Shown here piece after piece: positions 24,172-31,178 of a DNA stretch of 49,203 bases (positions are counted from its first letter, which is position 1; each line of letters begins with the position of its first letter). This stretch comes from Phycisphaerales bacterium. GTDB taxonomy: Bacteria; Planctomycetota; Phycisphaerae; Phycisphaerales; UBA1924. The notes under the pieces were generated by a model. The model ran no database searches, was not told where the DNA came from, and saw only the letters and a program-made list of their open reading frames with translations. The DNA is taken from positions 1-49,203 of the forward strand of contig JAGQOH010000020.1 in the NCBI GenBank assembly GCA_020427635.1, written 5' to 3'. Both the position numbers and the translations under genes were made by a program.

Positions 24172-25575
24172 ATGAAGAAGATCGTGCGAAGAGCGTTGGG
24201 TGTGATCGCCTCAGGCGCTTTGGCAAGCACAGCGCTCGGGGCAGAGCTGATCGTGCCAAGCGAGACCTATCCCGATCCCGGAACTGCAGTCGCCTTGGCG
24301 GCCAATGGCGACACAGTCACATTGCTTGCGAGCGGCAGTCCATACGTGGTGAGCCCACCACCACGAATTGCCGGAAAGGCGATCACACTGCGCGGCTCCA
24401 CAGGCGATCCATCTGACGTTGTGATCAGGGGCCCGTTTAATAACAACGCTCTAGAGATTCAAAGTGGCGCCGGTGGCACCGTCGTGAAAGATCTCACGTT
24501 TGAATTGGGCCCGACTCCCATTAACCCAGTGGTCTTCGCGAGCGGCGCTGGTTTGGTGACTATCGAGAACTGCCTCTTTCGCGGAGACCCCGGCATAAGC
24601 GGAGGGACTGTCGGTGTGTATGCCAGCGTGACCACGCTGCACATCTTCGATACGCGATTTGAGGACCTGATCGCATCGGGACCTGAAGCGGACGGGATTG
24701 CTGTGTCGGTGTTCGTGGGCGATCTCATTGCAAAGAACTGCCAGTTCATCAACAACAGGATCCACCCGAGTTTGACGCCCAGCAATGGGGCTTTCGGAGG
24801 CGCCGTCTATGTCTTGGGCGGCGACGCACAATTGACACGATGTCACTTCGAAAGCAATCGAGGCGGATGGGGCGGCGGTGTCGCAGTCAACAACGGGTCA
24901 GCCACCATTGATGCCTGTTCGTTCGTGAACAACGAAGCCCATCACGGCCCGGGGGTCTACGCGGGCGACGCCGCCTTTGCCGTCATTCGCAATTCCCTGT
25001 TCGCGAAGAACCACTCGACGACCAACGACGGCGCCATCTTCACGAACACTGGCGCCTTCATTGCGAACAGCACATTCGCAGACAATGTCGCTGACAACAG
25101 CTACATCATTGGTGGTTCGCCGCCCCCGGGATCGGTGACGATCGACAACTCGATCATCTGGGGCAATTCGATGAACACCAACATTATTCCCGCGCCAATG
25201 ATGGCCGTGATGCACAACAACATCATCCAACAGGCCTATACCGGCGGCGCGGGTTCATTCGATAATCAAATCGTCGATCCGATGTTCGTCGATGCGCTGG
25301 GCGGCGACTACCGCCTGGCCCCGGGATCACCTGCGATCGATGCGGGCAACACAAGCCTGGGGCTGGGCTCCTATGTCGACTTCGACGGCAACCCGCGCGC
25401 AGCCGACGATCCGAACACGACGGACACGGGCCTGAGCTATGACGGGCCGGTGATCGACGTCGGGTGTTTCGAGGTGCAGCCGCCAGCATGTCCAATCGAC
25501 ACGAATGGCGACAACATGATCGACCTCGACGACCTCCAGAACCTGCTCTTTAGCTTTGGAGCGAGTTGTCCATGA
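24172..25575 (+). CDS. Secreted right-handed beta-helix protein with Cys-flanked dockerin-like tail (paralogue 2)
   Basis: 467 aa from the ATG at 24172, with GGAGG 4 bases upstream. Signal peptide MKKIVRRALGVIASGALAST..ALGA. The mature chain parallels the preceding gene throughout (ELIVPSETYPDPGTAVALAA; KAITLRGSTGDPSDVVI; CSFVNNEAHHGPGVYAG; SIIWGNSMNTNIIPAP) and ends CPIDTNGDNMIDLDDLQNLL...FGASCP. Identity is clearly higher in the C-terminal third than in the middle, which fits duplication followed by divergence or partial gene conversion. It has its own upstream region with a palindrome, and a strong terminator downstream. Function unknown. Confidence 0.87.
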   Translation: MKKIVRRALGVIASGALASTALGAELIVPSETYPDPGTAVALAANGDTVTLLASGSPYVVSPPPRIAGKAITLRGSTGDPSDVVIRGPFNNNALEIQSGAGGTVVKDLTFELGPTPINPVVFASGAGLVTIENCLFRGDPGISGGTVGVYASVTTLHIFDTRFEDLIASGPEADGIAVSVFVGDLIAKNCQFINNRIHPSLTPSNGAFGGAVYVLGGDAQLTRCHFESNRGGWGGGVAVNNGSATIDACSFVNNEAHHGPGVYAGDAAFAVIRNSLFAKNHSTTNDGAIFTNTGAFIANSTFADNVADNSYIIGGSPPPGSVTIDNSIIWGNSMNTNIIPAPMMAVMHNNIIQQAYTGGAGSFDNQIVDPMFVDALGGDYRLAPGSPAIDAGNTSLGLGSYVDFDGNPRAADDPNTTDTGLSYDGPVIDVGCFEVQPPACPIDTNGDNMIDLDDLQNLLFSFGASCP

Positions 25576-25647
25576 CCGACGATGTGCCGCGCAGATGTGC
25601 CAGTCGGCGCGGCGACATCATCACACGGGCCCACGGTGGGCCAGGTG

Positions 25648-25682
25648 GGGCTCGGCGTGCGACGGCAGGCCGGGCCCTTTTT
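25648..25682 (+). terminator. Rho-independent terminator
   Basis: GGGCTCGGC (25648-25656) pairs with GCCGGGCCC (25669-25677) through nine pairs including one G-U, followed by five T (25678-25682). It ends the third beta-helix transcript before the convergent frr gene. Confidence 0.85.
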
Positions 25683-25698
25683 GCCGACTGCGTCATGA

Positions 25699-26268
25699 TC
25701 AGATCTCGAGCACTTCCTTGCTCTTGTGATCTACCAGCGTCTCAATCTCGGTCTCGTGCTTCTTGAGCAGGTTCTGAATGCTGTCCTTCAGGTCCGCGAT
25801 CTGATCCTCTGACATGTGCGCATCTTTGTCTTTGGTCAGCTGATCGGCGTGCTTGATCGAATCGCGCCGGATGTTGCGGCAGGCGACCTTCGCATCTTCG
25901 CCCATCTTCTTGACCTGCTGCACAAGTTGCTGCCGGCGCTCTTTGCTCAAGGGCGGCACCGCAAGTCGAATCACCTTGCCATCCGCCATGGGGTTCAGTC
26001 CAAGGTTCGCCGACTCGATCGCCTTCTTGATCTCCTGCAGCGATCCGGGGTCGAAGGGCTGGATCAGAATCTGCGTGGCTTCCGGCACCGAGACCGCCGC
26101 CAGCGCCTTCAGGTCGGTGGGGGAGCCGTAGTAATCCACTTTCACATAGTCCACCAGTGCCGTCGATGCGCGCCCCGTGCGAATGCCCTTCAGCTCGCTC
26201 TTCAGGTAGTCCATCGACTTGTGCATGTGCGATTCTGCGTCTTTGAGAATCTCTTGAGCTTTCGTCAT
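25699..26268 (-). CDS. frr: Ribosome recycling factor
   Basis: 189 aa from the ATG at 26268; GGAGG 7 bases upstream fixes this start. The family pattern is clear: HMHKSMDYLKSELKGIRTGR at the N-terminus, VDYYGSPTDLKALAAVSVPE, ILIQPFDPG, the IRLAVPPLSKERRQQLVQQV block, RRDSI and a helical C-terminus. With EF-G it splits post-termination ribosomes. It follows pyrH on the same strand after 78 bases, the common bacterial pyrH-frr order. Confidence 0.97.
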   Translation of the reverse strand: MTKAQEILKDAESHMHKSMDYLKSELKGIRTGRASTALVDYVKVDYYGSPTDLKALAAVSVPEATQILIQPFDPGSLQEIKKAIESANLGLNPMADGKVIRLAVPPLSKERRQQLVQQVKKMGEDAKVACRNIRRDSIKHADQLTKDKDAHMSEDQIADLKDSIQNLLKKHETEIETLVDHKSKEVLEI

Positions 26269-26346
26269 TCCGGCGCCTCCAGCGTCAGTGTGGTCGCCGC
26301 TCACGACGCGGCGGCGAAACATGATACGTGCCCGACCCAAGCAAGG

Positions 26347-27066
26347 TCATGCCTCGATGATTGAACCCACGTCCTTGCCCTTCAGCAGCGCGGAGAGCGT
26401 GCCGTCCTGCGTAAAATCAATGACCGCACAGCTGATCGAGTTCGCCAGGCACACCTCCATCGCCGAGAGGTCCATAATGCCGACGCGCCGCTCAATGGCC
26501 TCACGCATCGCGAGCCGCGCGAGCCGCTTCGCGGAGGGGTCCTTTTTCGGGTCTGCGCTGTACACCCCATCGACCTTGGTCGCCTTGACGATCAGGTCGC
26601 AGCCAAGCTGGGCGGCGCGCAACGCCGCCCCTGAATCCGTCGTGAAATAGGGCTGCCCCACGCCGCCGGTGGCAATGACCACATCGCCCTTGTCGAGCGC
26701 CGCCCCCGCGACATCCGTGCGAAAGACATCAACCATGGATTCGACGGCCCGCGCGCTCAACACCCGGGCTCCAATCCCTTGTGCCGCCAAAGCGTCGCGC
26801 AACGCGATGCCGTTGATCATCGTGCCGAGCATCCCCATTTGGTCGGCCGATTCGCGCGATACGAGCCCTTGCCTTGAGAGGGGGCCGCCGCGCACGATAT
26901 TGCCGCCGCCCGGCACAATCACGAGCTGACCGCCCGTCTTCGCCGCCGACGCGATCTCGGCGGCCGTCCGCTGGATGTGCGAGCAATCGATCCCCAGGCC
27001 GCCCTCGCCAGCCATGGCTTCGCCGGTCAGCTTCACAAGGACTCGGCGAAAGGGGTTCGTGGCCAT
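26347..27066 (-). CDS. pyrH: UMP kinase
   Basis: 239 aa from the ATG at 27066 with GGGAGG 7 bases upstream. Typical bacterial UMP kinase of the amino-acid kinase fold: VLVKLTGEAM, IVPGGGNIVRG, MGMLGTMINGIALRDAL, TGGVGQPYFTTDSGAALRA and KATKVDGVYSADP. It phosphorylates UMP to UDP with ATP in pyrimidine synthesis. LTGEAMAG differs slightly from the usual LSGEAL. Its start faces the VWA operon; 112 bases separate the two. Confidence 0.97.
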   Translation of the reverse strand: MATNPFRRVLVKLTGEAMAGEGGLGIDCSHIQRTAAEIASAAKTGGQLVIVPGGGNIVRGGPLSRQGLVSRESADQMGMLGTMINGIALRDALAAQGIGARVLSARAVESMVDVFRTDVAGAALDKGDVVIATGGVGQPYFTTDSGAALRAAQLGCDLIVKATKVDGVYSADPKKDPSAKRLARLAMREAIERRVGIMDLSAMEVCLANSISCAVIDFTQDGTLSALLKGKDVGSIIEA

Positions 27067-27163
27067 CGAGGATCCTCCCAGTGCGGGCGGGCATTTCAAG
27101 GCCCTGGGCCCTCGCGGTCAAGCGGGGCCAACGTTGGGCGGAACTTGGGGGCGTGAGCCGATC

Positions 27164-27169
27164 TATAAC
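27164..27169 (+). promoter_or_regulatory. -10 box of the VWA/ExbB/ExbD operon
   Basis: TATAAC lies 9 bases before the ATG at 27179 in the 112-base region divergent from pyrH. No good -35 box is visible. The position predicts a transcript with two or three leader bases at most. Confidence 0.4.
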
Positions 27170-27178
27170 CTGAGCAGG

Positions 27179-28204
27179 ATGCCGAGCTTTCGACCCGACA
27201 ACCCGAGCCCCGCGACCACGGCGCGGAGCGCCCCTGGCTCGGACGAGTCGCCGGCGGGCGTCGAGCCCATTCGCCTGCGCGGCATGGGCCTTCGCGAAGC
27301 TGTCATCCGGTCATGGCGCACCCCCACGGTCCTCTTTGCCATCGCCCTCTCCGTGTTCGTCCACCTGATGATGCTTTCCGTCGCGGCGGCGGTCCTATTC
27401 CAGCGCCCGGGAGCCTCCGCCCACGACGGCGCCAGTGAAATCCCTCTCGCCATCATCTCGGAAAGCCAACTCACCGAACTCGCCGACGTATCCCTTGCCG
27501 ACAGCCTCACAAGCGACTCCGCCCTCGACGACTTCGAACAACTCAGCTTCGATGACCTCGCCACGCCCGCGCAGGAAGAACTCGCAGGGCTCGACATCTC
27601 CGAACTGGGCGATGTTGGTGGCGCGGGCGATGTCAGCGCCGAAGGTGGCGCCGCGGTCTTCGACGCGGGTGGCGGCGCGGCGCGTTTCTTTGGCGTCGAA
27701 GCCCGTGGCTCGCGCTTCGCATACATCGCCGACATCTCGGGCTCCATGGTTGGCGATCGCATCGCCGCGCTCCAGAACGAACTCGTCGCCTCCATTCGCG
27801 GACTGCTCGAGAACACCACCTTCTCCGTCGTCCTCTACAACAGCAATGCGGTTCCCATCACAGGGACACGCTGGATGCCCGCAACCGATCGCTTCAAGCG
27901 CCAGGCGGAGATCGACGTCATGGCCATCCGCGCAAGCGGTGCGACCAACCCCATTCCCGCCTTCGAACGCGTCCTGGCGATGCGCCCGCGCCCCGACGCG
28001 ATCTACTTCATGACCGATGGCAAATTCGCCCCGGAAGTCGAAGACGAACTGGTCGGGCGCATCCTGCAACTCAATCGCACCGGCGGACGCCAAGCCGTCA
28101 TCCACTGCATCACCTTCATCGAAGACGATTCCGCCGAAATCATGCGCGCCATCGCTCGCGCCACGGGCGGCACATACACCCACATCGCAAGGCGTGGCTC
28201 ATGA
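27179..28204 (+). CDS. VWA-domain protein with TonB-like N-terminal membrane anchor
   Basis: 341 aa. Residues 1-49 are cytoplasmic. One membrane helix (51-74, VLFAIALSVFVHLMMLSVAA) contains Ser58-x3-His62, the S-x3-H motif by which TonB couples to ExbB/ExbD. A linker of about 100 residues is acidic. The VWA domain (175-341) has a full MIDAS: DISGS (185-189), Thr256 in SGATNP and Asp280 in MTDGK. It should project into the periplasm and bind a ligand or partner through a divalent metal. The stop overlaps the next start (ATGA). As the next genes encode ExbB and two ExbDs, this protein may be the moving part driven by the proton motive force. Confidence 0.9.
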   Translation: MPSFRPDNPSPATTARSAPGSDESPAGVEPIRLRGMGLREAVIRSWRTPTVLFAIALSVFVHLMMLSVAAAVLFQRPGASAHDGASEIPLAIISESQLTELADVSLADSLTSDSALDDFEQLSFDDLATPAQEELAGLDISELGDVGGAGDVSAEGGAAVFDAGGGAARFFGVEARGSRFAYIADISGSMVGDRIAALQNELVASIRGLLENTTFSVVLYNSNAVPITGTRWMPATDRFKRQAEIDVMAIRASGATNPIPAFERVLAMRPRPDAIYFMTDGKFAPEVEDELVGRILQLNRTGGRQAVIHCITFIEDDSAEIMRAIARATGGTYTHIARRGS

Positions 28205-29370
28205 GGCGCACTCGATTGACATTGCTCGTCGCGCTGGCGATTGCGCACGCCGCGCACGCCGAGACAATTATCCTCCGCGGCGGGCAAGTGCTCGACGAAC
28301 CCGTCGTTGCGGTCGACATCAGCGGCTTGCACATCGGGGGCGATGCGCCGCGCACCATCGGCTGGGACGCCGTCCGCAACGTGGAAGGTGCGCATGCAGA
28401 TGACGCTTCGCAGTTCTCGGCGTTGTCCGAGCTTGCATGGCGCGCACGCGTTCGTCTGGATCGTGGTGATATCACGCTCGCTGCGCCGCTCTTCGCCGAG
28501 CTCTATGAGCAGTGCTCGGGCCAACCGGGCCCAACGCCCTTGCTCGCTGCGGAAGGCGCAGCGCGCTGTGCCCTCGCAAGGGGCCAGACCACCGCCGCCG
28601 TGCAGCCCTGGCTCGATGCCGTGCGCTTGCGCCGCCTCGGGGCGCGACTCGCGGGCGAGCAGGAACCGGGCGAGCGCGAGTCTTGGGTCGTTCGCCGACC
28701 TCTTGTTGAGCCCGAGACGCAACTCGTCGAGGCCCTGCCGCCCATGTGGCTCGATGGTCCCGAAGTCGATGGCCTCGCACTCGCACTCGCACTCGAATCC
28801 TCACTCAACACCACCGTCTCCATGGCCGCGCCCGAGGATCGCTTGCGCCGCTGGTACGCCCTCGCAGCGACCTGGGAGAGTCGGCGCACTGCAGACCAAG
28901 CCCAACTCGCCGAACTCACCCGCGCGTCCTTTGCCCCCGGCGCGCCACCTGGCGAACGCCTCGTTGCCGCCATCGTCGCCTCGCGCGTGAGTGACGTCGA
29001 CCGGCGCGCGCAGGCGCGTGCCATTCTCGAAGGCATCGTCGTCGACGACATCGGGACATGGCGCGAAGCCTGGGCCCGCGTGGCGCTTGGACGATCGCTG
29101 CTGCTCGAACCAGACGTCGCCGATCACGATCGTGCGCTCATCCATTTGCTGCACGCCCCCGCACGCTTTGAGTCCAGCTTGCCTGCGCTCAGCGCAATGG
29201 CATTGGCACATGCCGCGCTCGAGGTCGCGCGCACTGGACAGCCCACCGTAGCGCAGCGTTTGCGCGATGAACTCGCCACGCTCGCCACATACCATGGCAG
29301 CGCCGCCGCGGCCTTGGCATGGCTCGACGCCACACTCGCCTCGCTGACCCCAACAGAGGAGCGTTCATGA
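28201..29370 (+). CDS. Exported helical protein of unknown function, ExbB/ExbD operon
   Basis: 389 aa. Signal peptide 1-20 (LTLLVALAIAHAAHA). Residues 21-62 form a small beta unit (ETIILRGGQVLDEPVVAVDI, IGWDAVRNVEG), as found at the start of several planctomycete exported proteins. The rest is Ala/Leu/Arg-rich helices compatible with TPR-like repeats (AEGAARCALARGQTTAAVQP, ALAHAALEVARTGQ). I recognise no family. Four-base overlaps with both neighbours tie it to the VWA protein and ExbB; it is probably a periplasmic part of the same machine. Confidence 0.8.
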   Translation: MRRTRLTLLVALAIAHAAHAETIILRGGQVLDEPVVAVDISGLHIGGDAPRTIGWDAVRNVEGAHADDASQFSALSELAWRARVRLDRGDITLAAPLFAELYEQCSGQPGPTPLLAAEGAARCALARGQTTAAVQPWLDAVRLRRLGARLAGEQEPGERESWVVRRPLVEPETQLVEALPPMWLDGPEVDGLALALALESSLNTTVSMAAPEDRLRRWYALAATWESRRTADQAQLAELTRASFAPGAPPGERLVAAIVASRVSDVDRRAQARAILEGIVVDDIGTWREAWARVALGRSLLLEPDVADHDRALIHLLHAPARFESSLPALSAMALAHAALEVARTGQPTVAQRLRDELATLATYHGSAAAALAWLDATLASLTPTEERS

Positions 29371-30290
29371 TTGCATCCCTCGTCGACATCGCAGCCATGC
29401 CGATCGCGGCCGCCCCACCCGGCGCGGATGAAGTCGCGCCCTCGATGTCCTTGCTGGACTACATCGGCGCCGGCGGCGTCATTGGCTACGTGATCATCCT
29501 GATGTCGATCGCTGCCTTCGCGCTCCTCGTGACGCACATCATTCAGATCCGCGCCGCCGCGCTTGCGCCCCAGCACGCCATCGACGAACTCAACAACATG
29601 CTCTCAAAAGGTCGTGTCGATGATGCGATTGCCTTTTGCAAAACGCCGGAAAACGAATGCTTCCTCACGCGCGTCGTTGGCTCGGGGCTGGATCGTTACC
29701 GCCGCTCACCCTTCGGCGCACTCGAACTCAAGGCCGCGCTCGAAGAGGCTGGACAAGAACAAGTCGCCCGCCTTGGCCGATCCCTCGATGGAATGGCGCT
29801 CGTCGCATCCATCGCCCCAATGCTCGGCTTGCTCGGCACCGTTGTTGGCATTCTCGGGGCCTTTGGCACCATTTCCACTTCGCAAGGCTTCGCGCGCCCA
29901 GATCAACTCGCCGGCGACATCTCCCTCGCGCTCGTAACCACCATCGAAGGTCTGGTGCTCGCCATTCCCGCGACCTTCTGTGTCACCTTCTTCCGGAACC
30001 GCATCGAGAAATTCGCGGCCGACACCGCTGTCGTGATCGATGACCTCGCGGTGCATCTGGAAGGTGCTCGCTCGGCGCCGTTGCGCGTCGCGCCTCCGCA
30101 GGCGCCGACACCGCCGACGCAAGCGACACCCGCGCCCGCGCCGCCGGTTGCATCGCCCGCGCCGCCGTCGCCGCCGCAACCGACACCGCCTGCACCTGCA
30201 GACTCCAGCGCGCGCCCCGCACGGCCTGCAGAACCCACCGCTGCGCCCTCGCGCCGCCCCGATCATCCCGCAGGCGCCTCCTCGACCTGA
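29367..30290 (+). CDS. exbB: ExbB/TolQ/MotA-family proton channel protein with Pro-rich tail
   Basis: 307 aa; GAGGAG upstream and ATGA overlap with the preceding gene. The membrane helices are IGYVIILMSIAAFALLVTHI (39-58), ASIAPMLGLLGTVVGILGAF (147-166) and ISLALVTTIEGLVLAIPATF (185-204). LLGLLGTVVG-like and TTIEGLVLAIPA are the family signatures; Thr158 and Thr192 match the conserved channel threonines of ExbB, while Glu176 of E. coli ExbB is Leu here and a Glu sits at 194. Residues 237-307 are a low-complexity Pro/Ala tail not usual in ExbB. It should form the pentameric stator around the ExbD helices. Confidence 0.93.
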   Translation: MIASLVDIAAMPIAAAPPGADEVAPSMSLLDYIGAGGVIGYVIILMSIAAFALLVTHIIQIRAAALAPQHAIDELNNMLSKGRVDDAIAFCKTPENECFLTRVVGSGLDRYRRSPFGALELKAALEEAGQEQVARLGRSLDGMALVASIAPMLGLLGTVVGILGAFGTISTSQGFARPDQLAGDISLALVTTIEGLVLAIPATFCVTFFRNRIEKFAADTAVVIDDLAVHLEGARSAPLRVAPPQAPTPPTQATPAPAPPVASPAPPSPPQPTPPAPADSSARPARPAEPTAAPSRRPDHPAGASST

Positions 30291-30306
30291 GCCGAAAAAG
30301 CCACAC

Positions 30307-30759
30307 ATGCGTCTCTCGCCAAAGACATCCAAAGAGCGCCTCGTCTCGCCCGACCTCACCGCGATGGTCGATGTGGTCTTCTTGCTCATCATCTTCTTCG
30401 TGACGACATCATCCTTCGTCAAGATGACACGCGCGGAACTGCAACTCACCGAAGCACCGGGCGAATCCGGGGCCGACTCGGCAACACCGGGGCTCGTCAT
30501 CAATATCGAGTCCGATGGCGTGTACGTCGTTGATGGTGAGGACATCCCCTTCGACCGCCTGATGGCCATGATCACGGTCGAGATCGACAAGGTCGGTGGC
30601 GACGCCCAGAGTCTCGATGTCGTCGTGCGCGCCGATCGATCCGCGGGTCTCGTCCACATCAATCGTCTTGCGCAAGGCATGATCGATCGTGGCGTGCGCT
30701 CCTGGCGCCTCGCAACCCAGGTCCCGCCCGGAGCTGCGTTGGGCGGGGGGCGCTCATGA
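30307..30759 (+). CDS. exbD: ExbD/TolR-family protein (first copy)
   Basis: 150 aa. The N-terminus MRLSPKTSKERLVSPDLTAM leads into the single membrane helix VDVVFLLIIFFVTTSSF, with the proton-carrying Asp22. The periplasmic domain includes GLVINIESDGVYVVDGEDIP and VVVRADRSAGLVHINRLAQG, as in ExbD. It starts 16 bases after exbB, the only gap in the operon, and overlaps the second exbD by four bases. The same frame is open upstream through the Pro-rich region of exbB, but those codons would give an Arg/His string and are not believed. Confidence 0.92.
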   Translation: MRLSPKTSKERLVSPDLTAMVDVVFLLIIFFVTTSSFVKMTRAELQLTEAPGESGADSATPGLVINIESDGVYVVDGEDIPFDRLMAMITVEIDKVGGDAQSLDVVVRADRSAGLVHINRLAQGMIDRGVRSWRLATQVPPGAALGGGRS

Positions 30760-31178
30760 ACCTCAGCCCAAATGCCGGCCGACCCAAGCGCATGCCACCA
30801 CTGCAACTCGTCAGCATGGTGGACATGATCTTCCTCTTGCTCATCTACTTCCTGGCATCCACCTCTTACGCGCCGCCCGAAAGCCATCTTGCGCCGGCGC
30901 TCATGGCCCAGCAGGTTGCAGGGGGGCGCGCCGCTGATTTTGCGCCACAGGTCGTCGAAGTCGCGCCCGTCGCAGGCGAGCCTGCTTATCGCATTGGCGA
31001 ACGCGTCCTGCGCAGTGTCGACGCCCTTCGCGCCGTGCTCGAGGAGCTACCGAAGGAAGGCGGCGTCTTCGTCAAGGGCGCCGGCAACGTCGAGACACGC
31101 TGGGCCATCGAGGCCATCCAAGCGGCGCGCGATGCGGGATTTGTCAAAGTGACATATGTGCCCATGGAGCTGCGGTGA
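30756..31178 (+). CDS. exbD: ExbD/TolR-family protein (second copy)
   Basis: 140 aa, ATGA overlap with the first exbD. The membrane helix is LVSMVDMIFLLLIYFLAST with Asp23 at the key position. The periplasmic part (AYRIGERVLRSVDALRAVLE, then AIEAIQAARDAGFVKVTYVP) has the ExbD fold pattern but little identity with the first copy. Two different ExbDs suggest a heterodimer inside one ExbB ring. Confidence 0.9.
   Translation: MNLSPNAGRPKRMPPLQLVSMVDMIFLLLIYFLASTSYAPPESHLAPALMAQQVAGGRAADFAPQVVEVAPVAGEPAYRIGERVLRSVDALRAVLEELPKEGGVFVKGAGNVETRWAIEAIQAARDAGFVKVTYVPMELR

Noticed and set aside
30040..30306. N-terminal extension of the first ExbD (Arg/His-rich string in frame with it)
   Set aside because: It is the second frame of the Pro-rich exbB tail; the composition (runs of Arg) is an artefact of GC-rich Pro codons. 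The ATG at 30307 gives a normal ExbD length.
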